In this document: positions 43,005 to 54,835 of the stretch, piece by piece
How the letters are laid out: each line of letters begins with the position of its first letter
Numbering within the stretch: the stretch's first letter is position 1
Origin: Nemertoderma westbladi
Taxonomy: Eukaryota > Xenacoelomorpha > Nemertodermatida > Nemertodermatidae
Assembly: GCA_032718475.1 (NCBI GenBank)
Contig: JAUCBJ010007962.1
Location: forward strand, 1-64,000
Direction: 5' to 3'
DNA length: 64,000 nucleotides
Notes under the pieces: model-generated
Database searches by the model: none
What the model was told of the DNA's origin: nothing
What the model saw: only the letters and a program-made list of their open reading frames with translations
Position numbers and translations under genes: made by a program

Positions 43005-45107
43005 CGTCGCCGTTCCGGTGGGCCGTCCATCGCCCTCGGCCTGTGGCTGGCCGGCGACATCGGCACGTCGACCGCCGTCGTGTGTCGACTCATCTCTCTC
43101 CCCTCTCGACTCGTTCGCTCGTTGTAGACGGCCCTCCTCCTATTGGATTGCCGAATCGCCTATGGTCGACAGATTCGGCGTCGTGGGTCGGTACCGTCGC
43201 GTCGCGGCCTTGCGGATCGTTAGATCGCCACCCGGGGTCCGAAGCGGTGACGTTTCTCCTTCTCGACTCATCTTTAGTCTCTATTTCTGGTCGGTGGCAG
43301 TCAGTTAGAGTTTGGGTATTTTATCGCTTAGGGCAACTACTCGGATCTTAACACTGTGACGGGATCCACCGAGGATCCCGGTTTATCCGGCTATCTTGAC
43401 TACGCGTCCCCGCCGTGTGTATGTGAAAGAAGTTCTGATTGAGCGTCTTATTGTCCTTGGTATGTATAATGATGGTAATAAAGTATAAGCACAGATTGAA
43501 TGAGTACCGGTAAGATAGTGACTAACTGAATGATGATGGTGGCAGTGGTCGAGGACGGTGTTAAGAGTTCCCGTTCTGCCCTAACTAACTGACTAACTAA
43601 AGTGAATGAAATGACACAGCAACTGGTAATATATTGCACTGGTTGGCCGTATTACATTACTCAGCGGATGCCTGCCCCCCATTGGCTAATAACTCACTTC
43701 TCGCCTCCCATCTCTCTGTGAGTGTTTTCTCCCCCACTACTGTTATTCTCTCTTGGAGGTATAACCCCTGACCCCCATTGTGTGTGTCCTTTGGGGTTTC
43801 TCATCCCCATTTATTGGGGTGATACGAGGTTGATTGGCAATCAACCTCGTGTTCCCAATATTGCTTAAAGCTAACTTTGTGGGGTGATTAGTGGAATTGA
43901 ATTCGCTAACATGGAGTAGGCCTATTGCATGTACTGGCAGACTGGAATACCGCATGCCGGAGTTGGTCATAGGTAGCAGTTAGCCTAGCAGCCTAGGCAA
44001 CTATTGAACTAGGTCAGTCTAATGATAATTCGACCAATCGGTGTGGCAAGGGTCGGAAATTTTTGATGAAATTTTAACCACTTATCAATTCTAGTGAAAA
44101 AACGATGTGGTGAAAATTTCAGCCGATTTGATTTTGCCGTTCTCGAAATATTGATGTTTTAAATTTGGCGAAATTCCAAAAACCAGTGAAGTACATTATT
44201 TGAAGTGGTGTCTGTAGTTGATCTGATTATCAGTTTAATGTTAATTGTATGTGATTCTAAATAAACGATACCTGAACTTCAATATTTGTATTACTAAATG
44301 AATAAACTATTAATCAGAAAGTTGTCAGACGATTTCAAAGTTGCCTCAAAAATGCGAATTTTTTAAAAATGTCCACATTTGAGACCTCAGTACATTAGTC
44401 TGACAACTAGTTTATCTGTTATTTTAGTTTTCCCGGTTAGAGTAACTCATAATGATTCGAATCATATAACTTTAGTAGGTAAACTGATAATCAGATAGTC
44501 TGTATGACTGAATATCTGGGTGAAGAATCTGAAAACTGTCAAAAAATGCAATATTGGAGGCTCTTCTGATATATCATACTTCTGATATCAATATTACCTC
44601 CTCTGACGTGGGCATGTTCAGGCAATAGGGCATGCTTCCAAATGGGCGTGGGCGAAGATAGTGTGGTCACCTTTATGCGCCATGGACATCCCTTCCCCTT
44701 GCATTGCTGAGGCCTAAAGGTTTAGGCAGCCATTCCCCGAAGCGTTTGGCTGTTTAAGGTAGATACACTAAAAGCTACATGTTCTGAGTTTGCAGTATAT
44801 TTTAACGTAAATGACCAAAGATTTATCGAATTAGACTAAACTTTCACAAATTAACTAATGACAAAGTTATAAAGACACAAGACAAGACAAGTCCAGTGAT
44901 AAGAGTGTTGAGTGATAACCAAAGAGCAAACGGCGCCTTATATAGGAAATCCTAAGCGTGGAATCCACTAGAACATTCTACCACATTCTATGAGCGCACA
45001 TTGGACCAATAAATTATCAAACGTCCTACGATTGGCCCAACTAATCTGTCCATGTGTTGTACGCACTCCATTGGCTTATCTAATTTAATACAAATTTTAC
45101 TGACCCA
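43005..45107. other. Noncoding region right of element C
   Basis: 43005-43350 is the GC-rich putative leader of C. Beyond it no gene or LTR is recognised. Notable structures: a 12-bp perfect stem ACGAGGTTGATT/AATCAACCTCGT with loop GGC (43824-43850), a neighbouring CCCC/GGGG stem (43801-43822), and GCCTAAAGGTTTAGGC near 44712. Confidence 0.5.
43824..43850. other. Long perfect hairpin
   Basis: 12-bp perfect inverted repeat with a 3-base GGC loop in otherwise unstructured DNA. Confidence 0.7.
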
Positions 45108-45180
45108 GATTCGAACTCTTGACCTACCTAGGATGTGACCTGCGCCTTAACCTACTGGGCTACTGCACCAAGAGAAACCT
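45108..45180 (-). repeat. tRNA-like SINE head or tRNA pseudogene
   Basis: On the minus strand an A-box-like TAGCCCAGTAGG and a B-box-like AGTTCGAATC are spaced as in tRNA genes. The acceptor and T stems do not pair well, so a functional tRNA is unlikely. Confidence 0.45.
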
Positions 45181-45435
45181 ATGCCAAATTATAACTAGAG
45201 TAGGTGAAATGCAAAATATAACAAACTATAAATCAAGGCAATTGCATTGGAATTTTGAAAGTTTTTACGTAGTACTAATTACAAATATCTACCTAATAGT
45301 GAAATAATCCCACAATAATGGTGGACAAAATAATTTAAATTATAATATAAATAATCACGGTGATGCTAGTGGCGGTATATTAATATAAACATTAGCGAAG
45401 CAAACAATTCGCCTAGCGGATGCCTACAAGGCCAT

Positions 45436-46106
45436 GTGGAGATGCAGCAGGAGATGCAGGCGAATGGGCCCAGGGGAGATAGGAGCAACGTGTCAAATGG
45501 AGGGGGGTGTGAAGGAAGGGGTGATAGGATGAGACGAGAGGTCACGGGTTGGGGGGGGGGGGGGGGGGGGTACGTCGGTACGGGCACCCCATCGCAACTA
45601 GTTAGTGACGGGTGGGGCTACAGGCAACCGTGTGACGAGAGGGGGGGGGGGGGGGGTGGGGAAATAAATGCCCCACAGATGTTGTTGGTGGGAAATATGC
45701 GTGGTGATTCAAGTGAACCGGGGCTCCCAACGACGGAGGAGAATAGAGGGGGGGGGGGGGGGGGGCAACAAACGCCCCACAGATGTCTGTGGGAAATGCG
45801 CGCATTGAGTCAAGTGAACCATGGCACCCGACGATGGAGGAGAGTAGAAGGGCAGAGAATATCTACGAGGCTGTACAACTGGGTAAGAGGAAAAGCATTC
45901 ACGCCGAAAGTGGCCAAACGAAGGAGCACCGAACCCATTCGGGAGACGGAAGGAGAACGGTAGAGTTCATCCGGGAGGTCGATATGAGATCTCATGAACG
46001 GAGATATAATGCTGGGAGTAGAGGACGCGAGGAGGGTGAAAGAGACGAGCGAAGAAATATTGCTACGGGCAACCAGAGATTTCGGGATAGGACGGATAGT
46101 GAACCG
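45436..46106 (+). pseudogene. gag: Relic D, gag fragment of a C-like element (left part)
   Basis: Frame-broken gag on the + strand. VEFIREVDMRSHERRYN near 45960-46015 aligns with VEFNREVDKRSHEREYS in element C, and RDRTDSEP with ARTDSEP. Upstream are two diverged copies of a roughly 110-bp unit (45661-45765, 45766-45850) with CCCCACAGATGT and TCAAGTGAACC, and three long G-runs that encode poly-Gly. The fragment stops where a LINE is inserted and resumes at 46689. Confidence 0.65.
45551..45765 (+). repeat. Three long G-runs (20, 16 and 18 bases)
   Basis: G-runs at 45551-45570, 45641-45656 and 45748-45765, all on the gag sense strand. Element C has a 16-base run on its sense strand too, elsewhere in gag. 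They are potential G-quadruplex formers, and run lengths may contain assembly error. Confidence 0.85.
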
Positions 46107-46688
46107 ACTACTACTAGGATCGGCATGCTGCATTGCAGCTGCATTTTTAAGAATGCTGTGCCGGCTTGTCAACAAAATTGCACCGCCACAACTCCCTATC
46201 ACCCATGACATTTGCTAGATCATCCGCATCTTTAAGGCCAGTGTCCTTTAAGATGCGTCTCAAGAAAGTCATGGGCTGTCCACCATGCTTATTCACTCCA
46301 TGAGGCTGCCAAAGTACAAGATTATGCACTGGCTGGTCCTCACGGCGAAAGCAATGTCCTGCAAAGCGGAGGCGATTTTGTTCTAGTGTCAAGCTTGGGG
46401 GAACCAATGAGACACCTCCAATGTTATATAGTGTCTGGTTGGAGATGTGTGCATTGTACTTGACACAATGAACCCGGCGTAGCATTCTTGTGAATGTGCC
46501 ATCCAGAGATTTGGTGTCCTCAGCAGTTAGAGCCCAGCATGGACTCCCGTAGAGGAGTACTGGAACTACTGCTGCTCTAAATAATCGGACCTTAAGTTTC
46601 CGATTAATTCTAGGTGACTTCCAAATCCTGGAAAGCCTATTCAAGGCTGCCCATGCCTTTCCCTTACGTATTCGACGGTTAGTCGATA
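46107..46688 (-). mobile_element. 5'-truncated RTE-like LINE fragment inserted in relic D
   Basis: On the minus strand about 180 codons encode the RT C-terminal region (RRIRKGKAWAALNRLSRIW, VPVLLYGSPCWAL, MLRRVHCVKYN, LRFAGHCFRR), typical of RTE-like LINEs. The stop is at 46147, and a short 3' tail ends in CTAGTAGTAG-like sequence. The relic D gag reading continues on both sides, which sets the insert limits to within a few bases. Confidence 0.75.
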
Positions 46689-47108
46689 GTTGAGGTAGAG
46701 AAGTAGGGCCAGTGGGGTTGTACTTCGGGAGATTGCCGTTGCCCCGGAGAAACACAACCTGGCGAAATATATCACACACCAGGAGAGGGTTACAGAGTGT
46801 ACCGGGACAAGGAGGATGAGAGAAGAAGAGATCGAAGGGAAACTTCCCATCGGAACGTTGCTGCCGATCTACGATATGGTAGTCGCGGGGAGGAGTTCTC
46901 GGAATATTCGATAAGTTTAAACTTTGATCTCGAGGAGCACATTCAGACTGCAGGACATACTGTAGGTCTTACAGAACATACTATAGGCCATTCTCGGAGA
47001 GATTGTGTAGGTGATAGGGTAGCGCGAATACTGGGATTAAATCTGGAGGTCGCATCTTACATACCGGTGATTAGGCAGGAACCAGTGATTAGAACATTTT
47101 TTCACTAA
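46689..47108 (+). pseudogene. gag: Relic D, gag fragment (right part)
   Basis: After the LINE the gag reading resumes with GQWGCTSGDCRCPGET, matching SQWGRTSGDCRRPRET of C. It continues through EEHIQTAGHTVGLTEHTIGH and LNLEVASYIPV to 47106. No pol follows, so D is a gag-only remnant. D and C point away from each other. Confidence 0.75.
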
Positions 47109-48259
47109 CTTTTTTCGCTATCGTTTTGAGAGCAGGACTGTACGCTTACCATACCATCTTATAAATTTCAGATATGCAACACATAATTATTGTCACCTAT
47201 GTGGAGGTTCCGCGGAGGAGGCTCCGTGTAGCCTCCGCATATGCATTAATGCAAGACTCTACTTACAACTTATATATCAGAACAATAATAATAATACTGT
47301 TAGACTGTACGTTTTAAAAATGTTAATACTGTACCGGTACCGTTATATTACTTTACTACTGTCATTTGGAGTCTAATTTCTACTAACTACGGCAGATTTA
47401 CTTCATATTACAGTATTATACCAGTATACATACATACACGCCACTCTGATGACAAAAGCTGTAATTAAACTTATTGCTAACACTGAAACAGTAAACAATC
47501 AAAAATAGACAATTTTGGTATACTGGGAGCGAAACTTGTTTTCTTATAACGGTGATATATGGTTCCAAATATAATACCCATGTGTGAAATATTTTTATTT
47601 TTCAATATTTTAATCTCATTCCACTGTGCTTCAAAATTATGACTTTAACAAATATTTAGGTCAATAAAAAACAGTCATGATGACATGACTACAAATACAT
47701 TAAGATGACAAGTGATGGCATTGTACAATAGACAACACTCCTTCACAAGGTTACAGAAGGTTACGAAGCTATATAGCTCATCCGTCAATGAAAGTTATAT
47801 CAATCGACACAGCGCAACCCCAGGATGTGGAAAAAAGTTTAGAAAAAATTTATTAAAGTTTCTTTTATTTATTTGGAAAAATAGCCCCATTGACGAAAAT
47901 TGCCATAGACTCAACAATAGAAACACCAGCTGCTCGGTACTCATGAGGGCCTAGTAAGCTACTACTATTGATTGAATGGATAGGCCCAAACTGCAGAGAA
48001 GTATATTACTTGCCAAGTTTGTGTGCCATTATATTATTGTAATATAGTAGGCCTATACATGTTATTGTAGTAGTTTGTAATATATTATCCCACCAGCTGA
48101 ATAGCTCTTCCCAGTTTGCCAACTAATTTATTTTAGTATAGTAGTAGGCCTATACATGATATTGTAGCTCTAGCCAATCAGAGAGCTAAATGCCGCACTT
48201 TTTATCCAAAAATCTGTCGGAAAAATTGAGAGACTGGAAAGAAGCTAAGAGCTAAGCTC
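47109..48259. other. Noncoding region with dispersed repeat R1
   Basis: 47511-47770 matches the reverse complement of 55880-56150 at high identity. A GC-rich hairpin GCGGAGG/CCTCCGC lies near 47211-47237. No gene seen. Confidence 0.6.
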
Positions 48260-49145
48260 AATAACGGGTAAAAATATCTAGAGTAAAAATAACGAGTGTT
48301 GAAAATTAATGTGTTTAAAAAATATCGAGAGTAAAAATAACGCGAAATGAAAAATATCGAAAATAACGAGTGTTGAAAAATATCGAGTTTTGACAAATAT
48401 CGAGATTAAAAATCGAGTGTTGAAAAATATCGAGAGTAAAAATATTGCATTTTGCTTGAGCTTTTTATTTAGAATTATGGAACAATATTTCAGTGCATGG
48501 ATTACAACAGTGCAAGTGCAAGTAAATTGCATTAATACACATTAGGTACCCATTCACCAGATTTATTATACTAGCTAGTTTTTGTTATTTTTATAATAAA
48601 TATTATAGAATAAGTGCTAGCTATCAATTTTGATAAATATTTTTATTTTTATTTATAAATGTTATAGAACAGTGTAATCTACCAATGTTGATAAATATTT
48701 TTTGTTCTAGAACACATTTTTTATTTCTAGAACATTTTTAGGAAAATAATTAGCCCTTATTTAACAACCCTTATTTAAAAAAATTGTTACTATCGATATT
48801 TTTACTCTCGATATTTAACACTCTATATTTTTTTCAACACTCGATATTTTTACTCTCTATATTTTTCAACACTCGATATTTTTACTCTCGATATTTTTCA
48901 ACACTCGATATTTTTACTCTCGATATTTTTACTCTCGATATTTTTCAACACTCGGTATTTTTACTCTCGATATTTTTACCCTCGATATTTTTACTCTGGA
49001 TATTTTTTGAACTCTCGATATTTTTACTCTCGATATTTTTACTCTCGATATTTTTACTCTCGATATTTTTTGAACTCTCGACATTATCGTTATTTTTCAA
49101 CACTCGATATTTTTACTCACGTTATTTTTACTCTCGATATTTTTC
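48260..49145. repeat. Inverted pair of TCGATATTTTTACTC minisatellites
   Basis: The left arm (48260-48445) is built of GAGAGTAAAAATATC and GAGTGTTGAAAAATATC units. The right arm (48791-49145) has the reverse complements TCGATATTTTTACTC and TCGATATTTTTCAACAC. A 345-bp AT-rich spacer separates them. The units are 15-17 bp and the arms could fold into a long stem. Confidence 0.88.
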
Positions 49146-49179
49146 ATGTCAATACATTTTTCAATATAACCGCAGAATG

Positions 49180-51515
49180 TCGCTGCTGAGAGAGCATTCT
49201 GTAAACATATGCTGATGACAGGGAACGTATCGGCAGCAGTAGAATCACTCGATGAGATGGCAAAAGATCGGGTGTTAAACCTCAAAGAGGTAATCACAGA
49301 CAAAAACGGAACAAAGAAATCAGTCCGCGAGTTCCTTCTAGACAAACACCCGCAACCAACTCCAGCTGGTAAATCGATTTTGCTGGATGTTTTCAACCAG
49401 CCCAGAATACCATAATGTAATCTTCGAGAAAATTGACGCCCAACTTATTCAGGTGATGTACCTTTGATTTCGGGGTACTGCAGATGGACGCTCAGGGCTA
49501 GACATCCAAGGGTGGAAACATGTCACCCAGTTCCACAACCCATCCATTGATCTTTGTGCCAGTATCGCCAATGCAGCCAAGAAGATCGCTCAGATGGAGT
49601 TAAACCCATTCGAGTTATTGTCTGTCTTGTCAGGCCGATTGATCGTGATCAACAAATGCCCTGGCATCCACCCAATTGGGATTGGCAAGGCGCTACGGAG
49701 GGTTATCAGAAAATCAATTATCAACTGTATCTCTGATGACCTCCAGACTGTCGACGGCACAACCCAGCTCTGTTGTGGTCAGAAGGCAGGCATCGAGCAC
49801 GCCATCCACAGCCTAAACGAGACACATTTAAGACTGACAACTGCGAGGCTGTGCTCCAGGTTGATGTGAATAACGCATTCAACTCACTGCACCACTCAGC
49901 AGCAATTCAGAACATCCGCTATGTCTGTCCTTCCCTCCACGTCGAACTGTTACTCTCTGCCAACAAAACTTTACATCAGTGGAGAGTATATCCTATTAGT
50001 GGAAGGATCAACCGAAGCTGACCCCATCTCGATCCCAATGTTAGCTATGGGGATGCTCACCATTAATCGGAGAGTTGAACAACGCATCTGAGACCCATCA
50101 GAAGTGGTACGCTGATGACGCAAATGCAGTGAGCTCATTGGTGAAACTCATAAAGTTTCCCAGTCCCATGTCTAGCATTACAGGGACCACTAAATGGCTA
50201 CCATCCCACCAAGTACCATCTGTCAGTAAAGCCCGGGAGGTTGGAGGAGGCACGGCAGGTGTTTCCAAGGACTGCTTCACCATTGGAACCAATGGGAACG
50301 GATTCAATTTGAAAGAATTCATTGGTCATCTGCAGCGGCTCAGTGCGGTCGCTACAGTTGACCCGCACTGTGCATACGTCGGACTTGCCATAGGATTGGT
50401 CGCTAGTTCGAGGTACATCACCTGAGTTGTCCCTGGACCGATACACTTCTTTGGCAAACTCGAGGAATCTGTATGTATGTTTCTTCAGGGTCTCACTAAA
50501 CAACCTTGTTTAACCAAATAAAAGCATGAACTATTCTCACTGCTGTTTCATCATGGGGCTTAGCCATCCCAACACCAACGGATCTGGAAGTACAAAATTC
50601 AAATTATAGATTAATCTGCGAACCCTATACCGAACTGGAAAACCCAGCCACCATAAGAGAGGCCTATCAACAAATCTCGACTGGTATAAAGGCCAGTGTG
50701 GTTGCTTTACTAAAGAAGAAATAGATACGGTGGGCAGCAACTTAACTGAGCAGAAACATAAGTTGAGGGAGTTGATCGCTGAACCCGGAGCCTCGGCTAG
50801 GCTGTAACCCGCCATGATATCCATCTCACTATGGAGGAGTTTCGCGATGCATTGTGTTTGCGTTATGGGTGGCAACTAGAGTCACTTCCAGCCCATTGTG
50901 CCTGTGGCGCATGATTTTCCATTAACCATATCTTGCCTTGTCCCACTGGCAGGTTATCCATCTATAAGGCGCAATGATCTTTGGGATTTTGTCACCACCA
51001 CCCTAACAGAAGTCACTCATAATGTAACCATCGAACCTCACTTGCAACTGATCTCCAGCATGCATTTCATCCATGCGTCCACCTCTGTGGAACAACAAGC
51101 CTGGTTGGATGTTTCGGTCTCTGGTTTCTGGGGGCCGGAAGATGCCAGAAGATGTTTATAGACGTCTCCATCTTCAACCCCCTCACTCTGACGAATGCAG
51201 CCATGGTTATTGATGCCACCCACGTGTTCCATGAGAACTGGAAGCGCACCAAGTATCTGGAGTGGATTCGCGAGGTCAAGCATGCGACATTTATGCCGCT
51301 AATCTTCTCTGCATTTGGGGGTATCTCACCCTGCTCCATGTTCCAACTCCCTGGCGAACAAATCATATACGAACATGTCAGGCTGAGGACCAGGGCAGCA
51401 GAAAAAAGTAAAGTAAATTTTCTTTGGCCGCTTGGCCAGGGATTACGCAGAAAGTCTGACGACTTATTTCCAGTGCGGTCCCCCCACAACTTTAATCCCC
51501 AGAGGAAACTCTAGT
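49180..51515 (+). pseudogene. Element E: decayed RT element with nuclease-like C-terminus
   Basis: A single RT-like protein can be followed through many frameshifts. In order: an N-terminal helical part (NVSAAVESLDEMAKDRVLNL), GIHPIGIGKALRRVIRKSI, QLCCGQKAGIEHAIH, NAFNSLHHSAAIQNI, EGSTEADPISIPM, the active-site WYADDANA (50106-50130), FRDALCLRYGWQLESLPAHCACG, and a C-terminal LDVSVSGFW...FIDVSIFNP segment. I recall this combination from an RT family common in marine invertebrate genomes, but cannot name the clade. The last segment resembles a PD-(D/E)XK-type nuclease (inference). Not functional. Confidence 0.65.
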
Positions 51516-51534
51516 ACTCATTTAGCTACCACTT

Positions 51535-51690
51535 AAGGATGCAAGGCAGAGATGTGCCCTGGCTGGTCCCTTTCAAGCATTCGTGCCAAAACGAAAACTG
51601 CCCTGGCCCATGTGAGGATCAAACCCACGACCTACAGGAGATGTGAATTTAATGCAACCACTACACCAAGGTGCAACCTCAAGGTGGAAC
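51535..51690 (-). repeat. tRNA-related SINE-like sequence
   Basis: On the minus strand TGGTGTAGTGGTTG (A box) and GGGTTTGATCCTC (B box) are correctly spaced, preceded by GGTTGCACCT and followed by about 70 bp of unrelated sequence. Typical of a tRNA-derived SINE. Confidence 0.55.
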
Positions 51691-53032
51691 GTCTAGGACT
51701 GTAGGAAAGTAAAAAATCATTTTAAATTTCCCCTCTTTTTGATATTATTCTTATATGTAAAACTCAAAGTTAACCTCGGTGGTGGGCTTTTCATTTTGTA
51801 TGCAGTGTATTTTTATATTATCTGTGATAGAATAATTAAGTTGTGATTTTTAAGCGAGTTGCGCTATATGGAACTCTATCCATTATAAAAAAAAATTCTT
51901 TATTTAAAAAATTCACAATTAGGTACTGTATGTGCGTATTCTTTGCTAGTATGATGTCAAACGAGGACATAAGAGTATTATTAATCGAGTAGGTAATGTA
52001 TGTGATATAATTATTGCTGTATTAGGAATCGCATCTTCTTCATATGAGGGGTAAAGTGCTTCAGTTCATTCCAAATCTGCCTCCTTCCAGTTGGTGAATG
52101 ACTTGAATTTTCACAACTCAGTGCAATGAAGTTTGATTTGTAGGCAGATACGTGTTGGTGTTTTACATGACTTAGTACAATTGATGATGGAGCTTGTAGA
52201 ACATGTATCCAGTCAGGTATTACCAGATCGTCCTCTTCCTCTCTGGATACATAGTGGGTGTGGTAATACTTGAACGAGTTACTTGTACTACTGATGTCGG
52301 CAGTTTTCCTAACTAGGATCTTTGAGGAAAACTAACTGAGTTCATCTTGACTCTCACATATATTCAAACATTGATATAAATGTAAGTAGCAGACAGATAA
52401 CCAGTTAATGCCTCAAAGTCCAGGCTCAAGTGAACCGTTTATCACAAATAAGTCAGTAGTTAATATTTGTTTGTCTTATTGCTCTACACTGTATACAACT
52501 ACGGGCTCGTTATCTTAATTAAGATACAAGCAACACTGAATGATATTATGGTATACCATACATGAACTATTACCATTAGGAAGAATAGACAAAGCAGCTG
52601 GTCTAGCCTGAATGGTATGTAATTAGCTGCCACTAATAAAGTTAGAAAGCGGCAGATTGGGTGTTGAAATTTGTTTGTAAGCCACTGAATATTATCTTCT
52701 TCCTGTAGGTAATGATAGAATAATTGGGATAACATAGGGCTTCCCCATTGGTTCTATGTACACTAATACAATGCAGAAATTGGGGATGGCATAGGGACGT
52801 CCCTACTGATGTCCTATGTACACTGGTCAAGCAACCAGCATTGTAACCAATAGCAAAAACAAAAACTAGATCATGTATGTGTAATATTAAATGTATTATA
52901 TTATCTATTCTGTCTGTTTCGTGTCACTTTAAACTGTATATTTTTTGCTGGACTTAATGGCTTTCCTGTGGCGTACTTTCAATATTATTATTTACCCCAT
53001 TTAGTCAATAAATAAATAAAATAAATAAATAT
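51691..53032. other. Noncoding region with dispersed repeat R2
   Basis: 51943-52143 matches the reverse complement of 55487-55680. An AATA microsatellite lies at about 53007-53030. No gene recognised. Confidence 0.6.
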
Positions 53033-53460
53033 GTGGCATTCATATATGATAATGAGGGTGTTGGCAATAAGGATACAAATCTAGGCCATCATGACCTTCA
53101 ACAAACTCGAATTATAAGGGACCAAAACGATATAAAAGTCTTACAGACTATACTAACTGATGCATGGATTATACCATGGACTGTAGAAGATCCCAAATTG
53201 ATCTATCTACTGGGTTGGTTTCTCCAATCGACGTTACTAAAGATCTTCTTCAAGCTAGAAGTGTTGGGGCTAAAAGTGTTATTTATAACATCCAAAGAAA
53301 GTTGTTTCCAACTTACAGAACACCATTTACATCCTGTTGAATAATAACAATGCAACCATGAGGAGGCTGGCACTCTTGTAATTCTCCATGCTCTTCATGC
53401 AGCACAAAATGGATCAAAGGTTGCATTCTGTGATGCCCCAAAATGCCAGGTTTATCATAA
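53033..53460 (+). pseudogene. Relic of an invertebrate transposon-associated protein
   Basis: IIRDQNDIKVLQTILTDAW...PKLIYLLG is followed, one frame over, by DVTKDLLQARSVGAKS and further on FCDAPKCQVYHKCG. I recall a recurrent family of predicted invertebrate proteins with a similar motif pair (RDEKDV...., STGV..P.VT.DLL.A). The clade and function are unknown to me and the relic is frame-broken. Confidence 0.35.
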
Positions 53461-53904
53461 ATGTGGATCTCTAAATATAATAACATATTGTAACATAAAC
53501 AATATATTATCTGACTTATCATTTTACATGGTAGAGGCAAACTTGTTGCTTTTAATTTAGCAAAGAACAATATTGATAAATATCTAGAGGTGCTAAGTGT
53601 TCTTGGCGAACTTTAGCAACTATCAGAATCCATATCTAGAGATTTAGAATGTTTTATATGCCAATTATATCTCAGGTGGTCAGATATTAATAACATTAAC
53701 GAGTTTTTTAGTATTTTCTTTTCATATCAAAAGTGGAGAAATTGAGTCAACCTTGCTGCCTGCCACGTTGTAAGGATTATTTATATTTACACCAATCCAG
53801 AGCCAGTCCAGAGCCAATCCAGAGCCAACTACCAAGCTTATATTTGTTATATTATAAGTTATTACGACAGCAGGCAATCATCCCAGGCATGGAAATCGAT
53901 CAAC

Positions 53905-54820
53905 TTGCTTACTGAGAGGAAAAGCCAACCAACCACCAAGGTTAAGGCTGAATCACCAGCCGATCGACTCAATGGTTGGAAGGCCCACTTTGAAAAGCTC
54001 CTCAATAATGACAGGGTATTGCCTGATAACTTTATAGAAGTAAAAGTGTCTGAGTCTGTACTCCCAGACATTCCCATTGGCGATATCTCCTTTGCAGAAG
54101 TGAAGGCTGCTGCAAAGAGCATTAAGACCAATCGTTCCAGTGGAGTAGATGGTGTTCCCCCTGAGGTCTTTAAAATACCTGAGCGTTTAAAGCTCATCTA
54201 TCCCATCATAGTAGACATATACCAAACAACAAGAGTCCCACAAGAAATGAAAACGAAGAAGTTGGTGCCAATACCAAACAACAAGAGTCCCACAAGAAAT
54301 GAAAACGAAGAAGTTGGTGCCAGTTCCCAAGAAAGGCAACCTAACACTCTATGGTTCTTTTCGGGGAATCACATTGATCTCGATTGCTGCAAAGCTATAC
54401 AATATAATTATATTAAATCGCATCAGGGATCCCATTGAGAGACTGCTCCGTGGAAATCAGAATGGGTTCCGTAAAGGTCGTGGGACCATGGAGCATATTT
54501 TGGCACTTAGAAGGATAATTGAAGAGTTATCAAAAAAGAAAGACAGGCATCTGGCTGTTATCTTTGTTGACTTCTTTAAGGCCTTTGATTCAGTCTCCCG
54601 CTCACGTATGTTCAGCATACTTTCATTATATGGGATTCCTGATGAAATTATTGCAGCAATCAGATCAGTATACGATGATGGTTCGACAACATTTGTGTCT
54701 ACTGTTGATGGTGACACAGAACCATTTGAAGTGTTATGGGGCGTCCTCCAGGGAGACACACTTGCACCATTCTTGTTCATAATTGTGGTTGACTATGTTC
54801 TACGCATGTTCTACGCATGA
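53905..54820 (+). pseudogene. RTE-like LINE reverse transcriptase, N-terminal half
   Basis: RT fingers and palm: GVDGVPPEVFK, FRGITLISIAAKLYN, NGFRKGRGTMEHILALR, motif A FVDFFKAFDSVSR and motif B LQGDTLAPFLF. The copy stops just before the YADD active site. A 52-bp tandem duplication (about 54222-54325) breaks the frame. The C-terminal part follows at 54836 after loss of the YADD region. Confidence 0.8.
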
Positions 54821-54835
54821 TGATGGGGAATTAAG

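Larger units (their letters stand above)
32453..43357 (-). mobile_element. Element C: decayed BEL/Pao-like retrotransposon, minus strand
   Basis: Reading right to left: coiled-coil gag, DUF1759-type gag, knuckle remnant, protease, RT, RNase H, integrase and DUF5641, then a polypurine tract GAGGGGGG (36007-36000) and TGGGATTG as the apparent start of a 3' LTR. The LTR would include the minisatellite. No matching 5' LTR is visible right of 43357, so that end is lost or unrecognisable. The outer limits are uncertain. Coding is split by many frameshifts, so C is older than A and B. Confidence 0.75.

Noticed and set aside
42894-43351. Overlapping GC-rich + strand frames at the right end of C
   Set aside because: They lie opposite the gag N-terminus and leader of C and overlap each other in different frames, as expected for GC-rich shadows.
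43358-44300. 5' LTR of element C
   Set aside because: No stretch matches the putative 3' LTR (minisatellite or the GGGCGTCTCGCCC edge). Only a vague TAATAAAGTA resemblance was seen.
45108-45180. Functional tRNA gene
   Set aside because: A and B boxes are present but acceptor and T stems do not pair, so a SINE head or pseudogene fits better.
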